From NCBI GenBank assembly GCA_002327785.1, contig DCUI01000017.1, positions 1 through 17,417 on the forward strand: a DNA stretch of 17,417 nucleotides, given 5' to 3'. Of this stretch, positions 1-6,239 are shown in pieces. The notes beneath the pieces were generated by a model that was not told the origin of the DNA, made no database searches, and saw nothing but the letters and a program-made list of their open reading frames with translations. Positions within the stretch are counted from its first letter, which is position 1, and each line of letters begins with the position of its first letter. This stretch comes from Phycisphaerales bacterium UBA2218. GTDB lineage: Bacteria > Planctomycetota > Phycisphaerae > Sedimentisphaerales > Anaerobacaceae. The position numbers were made by a program, and so were the translations under genes.

Positions 1-63
1 GGCTTGCTGACGGCAGTGCCATTCGGGACAGCTACCGTTTTTCGGGGAGGCAACAGCCAGAAC

Positions 64-88
64 GGTGGGCATGGCCCACCCTGCAAGG
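64..88 (+). repeat. Short hairpin repeat, copy 1
   Basis: Seven-base arms GGTGGGC (64-70) and GCCCACC (74-80) enclose a 3-base loop. The tail CTGCAAGG follows. The same layout recurs at 208-232 with only loop and single-base changes, so the two are copies of one dispersed element. Confidence 0.75.
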
Positions 89-114
89 CGGTTCGTCGTG
101 CGTCAGAAGCATGG

Positions 115-137
115 ATTCCCGCTTCCGCGGGAATGAC
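115..137 (+). repeat. Hairpin repeat ATTCCCGC/GCGGGAAT
   Basis: Perfect 8-base arms (115-122 and 127-134) flank a TTCC loop, followed by GAC. This resembles a widespread REP-like intergenic hairpin; the family assignment is from memory. Confidence 0.6.
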
Positions 138-207
138 AGACCGGGGTGTTTCTGCGTCCCCGCTTCGTGTCCCTTCGTGGGCTTCGTGGTTTCACGATAC
201 GACAAGC

Positions 208-232
208 GGTGGGCACAGCCCACCCTACAAGG
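208..232 (+). repeat. Short hairpin repeat, copy 2
   Basis: GGTGGGC (208-214), loop ACA, GCCCACC (218-224), then CTACAAGG. It is the second copy of the element at 64-88; the loop differs and one tail base has changed. Confidence 0.75.
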
Positions 233-315
233 CTCAGGATTGTGTTCCACGCAGATCCGCAGGGACGCTGGGTGTGAGAGGCGGTTGAATACGCGTGGCT
301 CGTGGGGCACGGCGA

Positions 316-720
316 TCAGGCGGTGACGCCGCACAGGCGGATCGGGAGGTGTTTGGCGTAGCGGAGGAAATCGGAGTCGGTCGTCAGGATGTGAAGCCCT
401 TCGACGGCGGCTACGGCGCAGATCAGGAAATCGATCGTCGAGCCCTGGACGCCCTTGCTGCGGCATTGGTTGCTGAACTCGGCGGCTCGAACGAAATGCT
501 CCGTTCGAAGAGAAATATCCGCGAAAGCATCGAGCGTTTTGCGGAGAATGTCGAACTGCGACGGGTTGGGCACGCCGGACAGAAGCTCCTGTCGGATCGG
601 CCCGATCAGGACAATACGCCCGTCCCGGATCAGGTCCTCCATCACGCCGGCGAGGTGTTTGTCCGGTGCTTTGCGACGCAGGACCTTCGACCAGACACAC
701 GTGTCGACGAGGACTTTCAT
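316..720 (-). CDS. vapC: VapC-type PIN-domain ribonuclease toxin
   Basis: This 134-residue protein is a PIN-domain toxin of a type II toxin-antitoxin system; VapC proteins cleave RNA, commonly tRNA or rRNA, when freed from VapB. The sequence opens with the strand MKVLVDTCVWS carrying the first acidic residue D6. E45 (in QELLSG), D97 (in STIDFLICAVA) and D115/D117 (in TTDSDF) complete the metal-binding set, so the active site looks intact. The length is typical for the family. Its ATG overlaps the vapB stop by 4 bases (717-720) and its own Shine-Dalgarno is weak, so translation is probably coupled to the antitoxin. The RNA target cannot be told from sequence. Confidence 0.93.
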   Translation of the reverse strand: MKVLVDTCVWSKVLRRKAPDKHLAGVMEDLIRDGRIVLIGPIRQELLSGVPNPSQFDILRKTLDAFADISLRTEHFVRAAEFSNQCRSKGVQGSTIDFLICAVAAVEGLHILTTDSDFLRYAKHLPIRLCGVTA

Positions 721-914
721 CGCCTGCGGGCGTCCTTATAGCGATAGGCGGGATCGAACTCGATCTTGCCCATGAGCTTCAGCACGCCGCGCTGCTGGCG
801 CCGGGCAACGTACTCCATCAGGGCCGCCGTGACCGCTTCCTTCTTGGTCTTGTGCCCGCCCGCGGCCCGGGCCGTTTCGATCAGGTGGTCGTCCAATGCC
901 AGATTCGTGGCCAT
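717..914 (-). CDS. vapB: VapB-type antitoxin
   Basis: This 65-residue protein is the cognate antitoxin. It begins MATNLALDDHLIETARAAGG and continues with HKTKKEAVTAAL, the short strand-plus-helix pattern of VapB/ribbon-helix-helix-like antitoxins that bind DNA as dimers. The C-terminal part (about 40-65, VLKLMGKIEFDPAYRYKDARR) matches the toxin-wrapping tail of this group. I chose the ATG at 914 because AAAGGAG lies 6 bases upstream; the frame runs open back to 992, but that extension would cover the promoter. vapB precedes vapC and overlaps it by 4 bases, the usual order. Autorepression is likely from the palindrome in the promoter spacer. Confidence 0.9.
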   Translation of the reverse strand: MATNLALDDHLIETARAAGGHKTKKEAVTAALMEYVARRQQRGVLKLMGKIEFDPAYRYKDARRR

Positions 915-935
915 ACTCAGCTCCTTTCTACACAA

Positions 936-964
936 AGTATAACACATAGATATGTGTGGATCAA
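936..964 (-). promoter_or_regulatory. Sigma-70 promoter of vapBC
   Basis: Read on the minus strand, TTGATC (959-964) and TATACT (936-941) are separated by exactly 17 bases, and TGT precedes the -10 as an extended -10. Transcription would begin near 929, giving a leader of about 15 bases that holds the vapB ribosome-binding site AAAGGAG. Confidence 0.8.
942..957. promoter_or_regulatory. Probable VapBC operator in the promoter spacer
   Basis: A perfect inverted repeat, ACACATA-GA-TATGTGT, fills 16 of the 17 spacer bases between the -35 and -10 elements. VapBC complexes are known to repress their own promoters by binding such palindromes. Binding here would directly block RNA polymerase. The operator role is inferred from position. 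Confidence 0.75.
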
Positions 965-1093
965 GAGCCCATTCCGATGGACACCAGGGCAAAAGTCCGG
1001 TCCCCTGCGTGGATCACGTCGAGCCGGTCCAGATGCAGAAGGGGCCGCAGGGTCGCAGGCTCTTTGTCGCGTTCGATCATGCCGGAAAAGCTA

Positions 1094-1130
1094 CCTTGAA
1101 AATTCGGTCGTGGAGACCGAGTGTTCAAGG
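1094..1130 (+). other. Nested hairpin in intergenic DNA
   Basis: CCTTGAA (1094-1100) pairs with TTCAAGG (1124-1130). Inside a symmetric 3x3 internal loop, TCGGTC (1104-1109) pairs with GACCGA (1115-1120) around a 5-base loop. No T-tract follows, so it is not a standard terminator. It could be part of a repeat, a small RNA or a protein-binding site. Confidence 0.5.
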
Positions 1131-1192
1131 CAGGTGATGGATCAAGGGAATCGCGGGGCAATTGCATGTGCACGTGAATTGGACCGAGCGGC

Positions 1193-1259
1193 TCGTAGTG
1201 TGCCCGTAAGGGCATATCCTCCAAAACACAGAATATAACGCCTCACGGCGTCACTACGA
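1193..1259. repeat. 67-bp miniature inverted-repeat element
   Basis: Terminal inverted repeats TCGTAGTG (1193-1200) and CACTACGA (1252-1259) bound the element. Just inside each end is a small hairpin: TGCCC-GTAA-GGGCA (1201-1214) and ACGCC-TCAC-GGCGT (1238-1251). The A-rich middle is unpaired. The design, short terminal repeats with internal hairpins and no coding capacity, is that of a MITE or REP-like non-autonomous repeat. Other genomic copies cannot be tested here. Confidence 0.65.
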
Positions 1260-1438
1260 ACCGGGTCGTTCTCGTCCGAGGGATGCGCCGCACAGGGGAA
1301 CATGTGATTGCCCTGTCGGGAATCTGGTCTTGCGGGATTTGGCGAGGGCCGATAGGCTATCCACGGGACCGCCGGACCGGCTCGGCGATTGAGCGGCAGC
1401 GGCCGGTCGTGGTGCGTCGGATTCAGGAGGTAGACGAT

Positions 1439-3337
1439 ATGATGCTCGTGGAAGTGGCGATTGCGGGAGTGTGTATGCTGGCGGGGGCCGGCGGGATGTC
1501 GCAGGGGATGGTGGTCAAGAGTCCGGACGGGCGGCTGGCTATGTGGGTGGGCGTCGATGGCGATGGGCAGCTCACGTACTGGCTGGATCGCGAGGAGCGG
1601 ACGGTGATCGCGCCGTCGCCGCTCGGGGTCACGGTCGATGGCGTCGCGCTCGGGCAGGGCGTCGCGCCGGGTCGGCCCGAGCGGTGGGCGGTGGATGAGA
1701 CCTACCTGTGCCGGGGCGTCCACTCCAAGGCGAGGAACCACTTCAACGGCGTCAAGCTCCCGGTCGCCCACAAGCCCAGCGGGCGGACGTACACGCTGGA
1801 GGTCCGCGTTTTCGATGACGGAGTCGGACTGCGGTACGTCGTGCCTGGCGAAGGCAAGCGCATCGTGGCGGGGGAGGACACTGCGTTCCTCCTGCCTGCG
1901 AAGTGCGGCGTGTGGTACCAGACGAACACGAAGAACTACGAGGGCATCCACGAGGGGGCGGCGGTTGAGGCATTGAAACAGGATACGTTCATGGGGCCAC
2001 CCGTCGTGGCGGAGTTGCCCAAAGACAGTGGCTACGTGGCTTTGACCGAGGCGGCTCTGTTCGACTACTCCGGCATGACGCTTCGTGCGGTCGGGGGTCC
2101 CTCGCGACGGCTGGCGGCGGCATTCGAGGATGACCGGGAATGGGAGCTGGAGGGAACGGTTGTCAGCCCTTGGCGGGTCATCATCGTTGCGTCCGACCTG
2201 AACGGCCTCGTGAACACAGACATCCTCTCGAACTTGAACGAGCCGCCGGCTGCCGAGCTGGATCATGCGGATTGGATTCGACCAGGGCGCGGGTTCTGGC
2301 ACTGGTGGTCCGGCACGATGGGCAACTGGGACAGCGTGGCTTACGACCGCCAGGCGGGGTGGGTGGATCACGCCGCGAGCTTCGGCTTCGAGTACTACCT
2401 GGTGGATGCCGGCTGGGAGGAAACCTGGACCAAGCCGGGCAAGGGCAAGTGGGCGCTGCTCCGGGAACTCACCACGTATGCTTCGGGCAAGAAGGTGGGG
2501 ATCTGGGTGTGGAAGCGGTGGAAGACCGGACGGACGGAGGGCATCGAGATGGAGGGGCTCGACGACCCGGCGAGCCGTCGCGAGTTCTTCCGGCGGTGCA
2601 AGGAAGCCGGGGTCGCAGGCGTCAAGATCGACTACATGGATTCCGAAGCGAAGGCGATGGTCGATTTTTATACGGACGTTCTGAAGGATGCGGCTGTCGC
2701 CCAACTCATGATCGATTTCCATGGGGCCAACAAGCCGACCGGGGAGCCCAGGCGGTATCCGCACGAGATGACGCGGGAGGGGGTGCGGGGCCTGGAGTAC
2801 AACAAGTGGTCGGCCCTGCCGCCGGCCCACTATGCATCGCTGCCGTTCACGCGGTTCGTTGCGGGCCATGGGGACTTCACGCCGTGCACGTTGAACCCCG
2901 AGATGCTCAAGGGCACGACCTTCGCCATGCAGGTGGCGACCGCGATTTGCTATACCTCGCCCGTCATGTTCTATGCGGACAAGCCGGAGGTCTATCTCAA
3001 GACGCAGGCGGTGGATGTGCTCAAGGCGATCCCGTCGGTCTGGGATGAAACGATTGTTCTGCCGGGCAGCAAGATCGGCAAGCTGGCCGCGATTGCCAGG
3101 CGCAACGGCGAGAGGTGGCTCGTGGGGATCATCAACGGCGCCGCGGCGCGGTCTTACAGCCTGGATCTGACCTTCCTGAGTCGCAGGGAGTACTCAAGCG
3201 TTCAGTTGGCCGACAACCCGCAGCGTCCGGATGATCTTGTCCGCACGGATGCCGTCGTTCGAGGGGGTGCGACCTTAACGGTGCCCCTCAATGCCGGCGG
3301 CGGCTTTGTGGCGGCGTTCGAGCCGGTGAAAAGGTAG
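1439..3337 (+). CDS. Glycoside hydrolase family 97 enzyme (alpha-glucosidase/alpha-galactosidase type)
   Basis: This 632-residue protein matches GH97 (SusB-like) along its length: an N-terminal beta-sandwich (about 20-270, with SPDGRLAMWV and YTLEVRVFDDGVGLRYVV), a central TIM barrel (about 275-530, with GFWHWWSG, YYLVDAGWEE, KVGIWVW, VKIDYMD, DFHGANKPTG, GLEYNKW) and a C-terminal beta domain (about 540-632). D398 in VKIDYMD sits where retaining GH97 enzymes carry the nucleophile, whereas inverting ones lack Asp there; E453 in GLEYNKW is a probable catalytic or calcium-binding Glu. This favours the retaining, alpha-galactosidase-like subgroup, but I cannot settle the substrate. I chose the ATG at 1439 because AGGAGG lies 8 bases upstream and a signal-peptide-like start (MMLVEVAIAGVCMLAGAG) follows, so export is likely. 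It stands alone, convergent with fliA. Confidence 0.9.
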   Translation: MMLVEVAIAGVCMLAGAGGMSQGMVVKSPDGRLAMWVGVDGDGQLTYWLDREERTVIAPSPLGVTVDGVALGQGVAPGRPERWAVDETYLCRGVHSKARNHFNGVKLPVAHKPSGRTYTLEVRVFDDGVGLRYVVPGEGKRIVAGEDTAFLLPAKCGVWYQTNTKNYEGIHEGAAVEALKQDTFMGPPVVAELPKDSGYVALTEAALFDYSGMTLRAVGGPSRRLAAAFEDDREWELEGTVVSPWRVIIVASDLNGLVNTDILSNLNEPPAAELDHADWIRPGRGFWHWWSGTMGNWDSVAYDRQAGWVDHAASFGFEYYLVDAGWEETWTKPGKGKWALLRELTTYASGKKVGIWVWKRWKTGRTEGIEMEGLDDPASRREFFRRCKEAGVAGVKIDYMDSEAKAMVDFYTDVLKDAAVAQLMIDFHGANKPTGEPRRYPHEMTREGVRGLEYNKWSALPPAHYASLPFTRFVAGHGDFTPCTLNPEMLKGTTFAMQVATAICYTSPVMFYADKPEVYLKTQAVDVLKAIPSVWDETIVLPGSKIGKLAAIARRNGERWLVGIINGAAARSYSLDLTFLSRREYSSVQLADNPQRPDDLVRTDAVVRGGATLTVPLNAGGGFVAAFEPVKR

Positions 3338-3353
3338 GTAGACGGATCGCTCG

Positions 3354-4148
3354 CTACTCGACGGCGAACTCCTTCTTGCGGGTGTTCATCTGGGCCTTGA
3401 GGCGGGCCACAATCGATGAGTGCATCTGGGAGACGCGCGATTCGGACAGGTCCAGGGTCGCGCCGATCTCTTTCATTGTCATCTCTTCATAGTAGTACAG
3501 GACGATGATAAGCCTCTCGGCGCGGGTGAGCCCTTTCGTGAGCAGGTTCTTGAGGTCCCGCTTCTGGGCTTCGAGCAGGGGATCCTCGCTGCGGTGGTCT
3601 TTGATGACGTCGATTTCATAGACGTCCTTCTCGCCCTCGGCGTCTCCACACTTGTTGTTGAGCGATACGAGGCTCGCGGCGTTGGCGTCCCGTTGCAGAC
3701 GGGAGAACTCTTCGAGGTCCATGTTCAGTTCGTCGGCCAGCTCCTGCTCGTCGGGTTTGCGGCCGAGGTGCATTTCGAGGGTGTGTGTGGCCTTGGCCAA
3801 TTGGTGGGCCCTCGCTCGGACGAGCCGGGGCACCCAGTCCATGCTGCGCAACTCGTCGAGGATCGAACCTTTGATTCGCGGGGCGCAGTAGGTCTCGAAC
3901 TTTACTCCCCGGGAGGGGTCGTAAGCGTCGATCGCATCCATGAGGCCGAAGCTGCCGGCGCTGATGAGGTCATCGAGCTCCACCTTGTCGGGCAACTTGG
4001 CGTGCAGTCTCTCGGCGGCGTACCGCACCAGATCCCGATAGTGCTCCATCAGGAGGTTGCGGTGCTGGCTGTCGCGGGTCTGATGGAATGAATCCCAGAT
4101 CTGTTCGATGTTCAGCTTGCCGTTGGTCTTTGCTGCTTGTGTCTTCAC
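3354..4148 (-). CDS. fliA: RNA polymerase sigma-28 factor (FliA/WhiG family)
   Basis: A 264-residue group 3 sigma factor that directs transcription of late flagellar and motility genes. Region 2 spans about 34-105 (YRDLVRYAAERL, ELDDLISAGSFGLMDAIDAYDPSRGVKFETYCAPRIKGSILDELR), region 3 about 110-180 and region 4 about 205-258 (LTRAERLIIVLYYYEEMTMKEIG, LDLSESRVSQMHSS). The FETYCAPRIKGSILDELR stretch is diagnostic of FliA/WhiG. Start is GTG at 4148, with GGAGG 6 bases upstream. It is the last gene of the flgB-like/flhG/fliA set and has its own sigma-28-type promoter at 4274-4300, suggesting positive autoregulation. I see no anti-sigma factor FlgM in the window. Confidence 0.95.
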   Translation of the reverse strand: MKTQAAKTNGKLNIEQIWDSFHQTRDSQHRNLLMEHYRDLVRYAAERLHAKLPDKVELDDLISAGSFGLMDAIDAYDPSRGVKFETYCAPRIKGSILDELRSMDWVPRLVRARAHQLAKATHTLEMHLGRKPDEQELADELNMDLEEFSRLQRDANAASLVSLNNKCGDAEGEKDVYEIDVIKDHRSEDPLLEAQKRDLKNLLTKGLTRAERLIIVLYYYEEMTMKEIGATLDLSESRVSQMHSSIVARLKAQMNTRKKEFAVE

Positions 4149-4231
4149 AGATCGCCTCCGTTGCGTTCGACACTCGAATCCGTGGGTGCGTGGTTGGGCA
4201 CGTTGTTCACCGTTCGTCCATCCTTGTTCAT
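4145..4231 (-). CDS. Possible 28-residue leader peptide before fliA
   Basis: In the leader between the sigma-28 promoter and fliA, an ATG at 4231 opens a 28-codon frame (MNKDGRTVNNVPNHAPTD...) whose TGA overlaps the fliA GTG start as GTGA. The geometry would allow translational coupling. There is no clear ribosome-binding site before the ATG and the peptide matches no family I know. The frame may be chance. Confidence 0.2.
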   Translation of the reverse strand: MNKDGRTVNNVPNHAPTDSSVERNGGDL

Positions 4232-4273
4232 GGGGCTTGGCCTATCTGTGGGCACACAATCCCATATATTCCA

Positions 4274-4300
4274 TTATCGGCATGAGACGAGCCGACTTTA
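4274..4300 (-). promoter_or_regulatory. Sigma-28 (FliA-dependent) promoter upstream of fliA
   Basis: On the minus strand TAAAGTCG (4293-4300) and GCCGATAA (4274-4281) are separated by exactly 11 bases. The enteric FliA consensus is TAAAGTTT-N11-GCCGATAA, so 14 of 16 positions match, including the whole -10. The -35 overlaps the flhG stop codon. Start would be near 4266, giving a leader of about 120 bases. Confidence 0.82.
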
Positions 4301-5143
4301 ATTCAGCCATCGCATTACCCTTTGGAAGAAGCTGTCCTCCAGGTCGTCGCCGGGCTTGGCGTCTCCGACACGAGCGGCCAGCGTCGCAAACGCGGAACTG
4401 ATCTGGGCTTTGGGGTAGGCGAGCACAACCGGCTTGCGCGCCCGGACCGCCATGCAGAGCCGCTCGTCCTTGAGCAAGGTCCCGGCGTAGTACAGGTTCG
4501 TCTGCAGGAATTTCCGGGCGACGTCCGCCATCCGCTGGTAGACCTGCCTGCCTTCGACGGGGTTGCGAGCCATGTTGACGACGAGGCTGATGGGTCGTTC
4601 GAATTTTTTTCGGACCAGGACCTTGATGACGCCGTAGGCATCGGCCATCGCAGCGGCTTCCGGCGTGGTGACCACCAGCACGTGATCGGATGCAAGGCAG
4701 AAACCAATGACGGAGTTGGAGATGCCGGCGGCTGTGTCGATCACGATCGTATCGGTCTCCTGCTGAAGTCCAGACAGATGTTCGATCAGGCGATGTTGCT
4801 CGCCCTCGCTGATGTCGGCGAGGCGGTCCAGTCCCGACGCGCCGCAAATGACGCGCAATCCCTTGGGCCCATGTTGAATGATCTCCTCCATCCGCTTGCG
4901 TCCGCTAATCACGTGCGAGATGTTGTACTTGCTGCGGAGATCCATCACGAGATCCAGGTTGCCCAGGGACAGATCCGCATCGAGCAGGAGCACCCGCCGG
5001 TTCTGGTTGGCCAGGCAGATGGCGACATTGGCTGCGATATTCGTCTTGCCGACGCCGCCTTTTCCGCTGGTGATCGCGAGTACCGTCGCCGAAGGCCGGC
5101 ATGCGCCCGGCAGTTGCTGCAAATTGAGTGCGTAATTCTCCAT
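4298..5143 (-). CDS. flhG: FlhG/YlxH, MinD-like ATPase controlling flagellar number or placement
   Basis: A 281-residue ParA/MinD-superfamily ATPase. The deviant Walker A motif SGKGGVGKTNIAANVA lies at 26-41 with the signature lysine K28; the switch/Walker A' region LLLDADLSLGNLDLVMDL follows at about 53-70 and the Walker B strand ETDTIVIDTAAGIS at about 128-141. The GNLD pattern after DADLSL and the flagellar neighbours point to FlhG rather than MinD. FlhG proteins act with FlhF at the cell pole to limit flagellar number; FlhF is not in this window. A leading 20-residue segment (MENYALNLQQLPGACRPS) could hold the FlhF-activating helix. It ends in RVMRWLN, without an obvious long MinD amphipathic helix. 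It lies 23 bases after the flgB-like gene; the ribosome-binding site is weak. Confidence 0.92.
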   Translation of the reverse strand: MENYALNLQQLPGACRPSATVLAITSGKGGVGKTNIAANVAICLANQNRRVLLLDADLSLGNLDLVMDLRSKYNISHVISGRKRMEEIIQHGPKGLRVICGASGLDRLADISEGEQHRLIEHLSGLQQETDTIVIDTAAGISNSVIGFCLASDHVLVVTTPEAAAMADAYGVIKVLVRKKFERPISLVVNMARNPVEGRQVYQRMADVARKFLQTNLYYAGTLLKDERLCMAVRARKPVVLAYPKAQISSAFATLAARVGDAKPGDDLEDSFFQRVMRWLN

Positions 5144-5166
5144 ACTTGCCGTGAATGGTCTTTCGG

Positions 5167-5658
5167 TTACTCCGCCGTATCGCAGTGGGTGGATGAATTC
5201 TCGAACGGGCCGTCGCCGGCAAGCGTGATATCCACGTGCCAGTCGCTCCTATCGGGACACACGCCGCACTTCTGCCTGAGCAGCTCGGCCGCCACCTTGC
5301 GATTCAGCGCATTCTCCAGGAGCTTGTTTACCTGGAGTTCCATGTACTCGTCGCGGCTCTTCTGAAGCAGGGTGTGGGCGTGAGCGTCGGCCACCGGCCG
5401 AATCCGCGCAGAGCCGTGGAGGCCGAACATGATGTTCGTCGTATCTCGGAAGAGAAGCCGGCGGCTTCGCAGATGCTCGGCGACCGCGTCGTTCAGCACC
5501 TGTGCGAATTCCCGGACAGGCATGTCCTGGGGTATAAAGGCCGGGGCATCGACGTGATGGATGTTGTCGTGCAGGATGCGGCGGCGCAATTCCGTGAATC
5601 TGAGAATCTCTACGAGCACCTCGGCGATATTGTCCGGAACGAGCGACAACCAGTCCAT
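5167..5658 (-). CDS. flgB: Divergent FlgB-like flagellar basal-body rod protein
   Basis: A 163-residue protein that I identify as FlgB-like by pattern. The N-terminal part (about 18-59: ILRFTELRRRILHDNIHHVDAPAFIPQDMPVREFAQVLNDAV) follows the rod-protein layout of a helix, an 'NI..ADTPGF' turn (here NIHHVDAPAF at 32-41), a 'D..F...L' stretch, then a second helix. The C-terminal part (YMELQVNKLLENALNRKVAAELLRQK) matches the FlgB C-terminal helix, typically DLEKEMAKLAENALRY. FlgB forms the proximal rod of the flagellum. Oddities: the TPG turn is AP, a roughly 30-residue tail with CGVCPD extends past the usual end, and flgC and fliE are absent nearby. ATG 5658 is preferred over 5664, since GAGGG sits 7 bases before it. 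A hypothetical regulatory paralogue is the alternative. Confidence 0.65.
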   Translation of the reverse strand: MDWLSLVPDNIAEVLVEILRFTELRRRILHDNIHHVDAPAFIPQDMPVREFAQVLNDAVAEHLRSRRLLFRDTTNIMFGLHGSARIRPVADAHAHTLLQKSRDEYMELQVNKLLENALNRKVAAELLRQKCGVCPDRSDWHVDITLAGDGPFENSSTHCDTAE

Positions 5659-5724
5659 TTGCATTCCCTCAATCGTGGTTCAGGATGGTCAGGAGACGCA
5701 CGGCGAGGAGGCCGCAATGCACAG

Positions 5725-5744
5725 CAACTCCAGTCTTGGAGTTG
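5725..5744. other. 8-bp hairpin in the flgB-like leader
   Basis: Perfect arms CAACTCCA and TGGAGTTG flank GTCT. It lies about 70 bases upstream of the flgB-like start and could be an operator or an mRNA structure. Function unknown. Confidence 0.4.
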
Positions 5745-5920
5745 GACTTCCGATAAACCGGATCTCTATGAGGCATGACTGCCAAGGGAAGGGAATCGAA
5801 AGGGGATACAACGATGGGGCGGGTTTACAGAAGACACTCTTATGAAACGAAGCCGCATGCATCATCCTTGATCCTTTCGGTCTTTCGTGAATCGCCACAG
5901 AGGCGAATTGTTTGCCGGCT

Positions 5921-5940
5921 CGCCGACATGCTTGTCGGCG
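5921..5940 (-). terminator. Hairpin after merR, possible terminator
   Basis: Arms CGCCGACA and TGTCGGCG form an 8-bp stem with a 4-base loop, 18 bases beyond the merR stop. No T-run follows on the minus strand, so an intrinsic terminator is unproven. Similar GCCGACA/TGTCGGC hairpins also occur as dispersed repeats. Confidence 0.35.
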
Positions 5941-5957
5941 CGTTTCCTACCACTTCG

Positions 5958-6239
5958 TCACGTCACCGCCCGCCCCTTGCTCTCCTCGTCCTTGAGGATG
6001 TGACGGATCTGGGTCAGGCTCTTGGTCTTCCTCAGTTCCACGATTCGGGACAACTGCTCGAACACGGACTCGTCATACAGCCGGTGACCGCCCTCGGTCC
6101 ACTCCACCTCGCGGATCAGACCCATGACGGTGTAGTTGTGAATCGTCTGGCGGGAGAAGGGGCTGTGACGGACAAGTTCACCGATACGGTATCGCTTTGC
6201 GGGAACCTTCAGTCCGATACTGTGTTCGCGCCAATTCAT
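5958..6239 (-). CDS. Short MerR-family transcriptional regulator
   Basis: A 93-residue protein consisting almost only of a MerR winged helix-turn-helix. YRIGELVRHSPFSRQTIHNYTVMGLI (17-42) is the helix-turn-helix, WTEGGHRLYDESVFEQL (about 47-63) carries the typical GGHRLYD wing, and RIVELRKTKSLTQIRHIL follows before the protein ends. There is no effector-binding domain and no metal-binding cysteine, so the signal it senses cannot be told. Small MerR-like proteins of this size exist as stand-alone regulators or excisionase-like factors. It reads in the same direction as the flagellar cluster, about 300 bases upstream of it, so a regulatory link is possible but unproven. The ribosome-binding site is weak. 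Confidence 0.85.
   Translation of the reverse strand: MNWREHSIGLKVPAKRYRIGELVRHSPFSRQTIHNYTVMGLIREVEWTEGGHRLYDESVFEQLSRIVELRKTKSLTQIRHILKDEESKGRAVT

Larger units (their letters stand above)
1..315. repeat. Intergenic stretch with hairpin repeats, no gene seen
   Basis: I see no convincing gene here. The stretch lies downstream of vapC and holds three short hairpins. Two are copies of one repeat: GGTGGGC-ATG-GCCCACC at 64-80 followed by CTGCAAGG, and GGTGGGC-ACA-GCCCACC at 208-224 followed by CTACAAGG. The third is ATTCCCGC-TTCC-GCGGGAAT at 115-134 followed by GAC. Between them is a CTTCGTG-rich segment (about 164-190). I recall the 'GGGTGGGC...GCCCACC' and 'ATTCCCGC...GCGGGAATGAC' hairpins as dispersed intergenic repeats in many environmental bacteria; that is memory, not a search. 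Open frames through this region are arginine- and proline-rich and look spurious. Confidence 0.7.
965..1438. other. Intergenic region between vapBC and GH97 with stacked hairpins
   Basis: No convincing gene was found. Three inverted-repeat structures follow one another: a nested hairpin at 1094-1130, a quasi-palindrome at 1159-1181 (CAATT...AATTG around CATGTGCACGTG) and a 67-bp miniature element at 1193-1259. A minus-strand frame at 961-1224 is open, but its translation matches nothing I recognise and its start lies inside the miniature element. The stretch 1260-1438 carries the GH97 leader and its ribosome-binding site AGGAGG at 1425-1430. I see no strong promoter for the GH97 gene. Confidence 0.55.
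5659..5957. other. Intergenic leader upstream of the flagellar cluster
   Basis: About 300 bases with no gene seen. Two hairpins are clear: CAACTCCA-GTCT-TGGAGTTG at 5725-5744, in the leader of the flgB-like gene, and CGCCGACA-TGCT-TGTCGGCG at 5921-5940, just past the merR stop. No convincing sigma-70, sigma-54 or sigma-28 promoter toward the flgB-like gene was found. Confidence 0.5.

Noticed and set aside
1..10. End of an upstream gene at the left edge (GCT TGC TGA)
   Set aside because: Only three codons lie within the window, which cannot support a call.
64..232. CRISPR array in the left-end repeats
   Set aside because: There are only two copies 144 bases apart, they are hairpin-tailed, and there are no regular spacers or cas genes.
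961..1224. 87-residue minus-strand frame in the intergenic region
   Set aside because: It matches no known family, its start lies in the miniature element, and there is no ribosome-binding site. At most it is a decayed fragment.
1340..1375. GCCGATAG before the GH97 gene as a sigma-28 promoter, or TTGCGG-N17-TAGGCT as sigma-70
   Set aside because: The first lacks a -35. The second matches consensus at only 3 of 6 positions in each box.
1142..2869. 575-residue minus-strand frame opposite the GH97 gene
   Set aside because: The translation is rich in Arg, Pro and His, typical of antisense of GC-rich coding DNA. The plus strand carries a full GH97 enzyme.
5742..5757. TCCGATAA as a plus-strand sigma-28 -10 element
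   Set aside because: No TAAA-like -35 lies 11 bases upstream, and no plus-strand gene follows within 1 kb.
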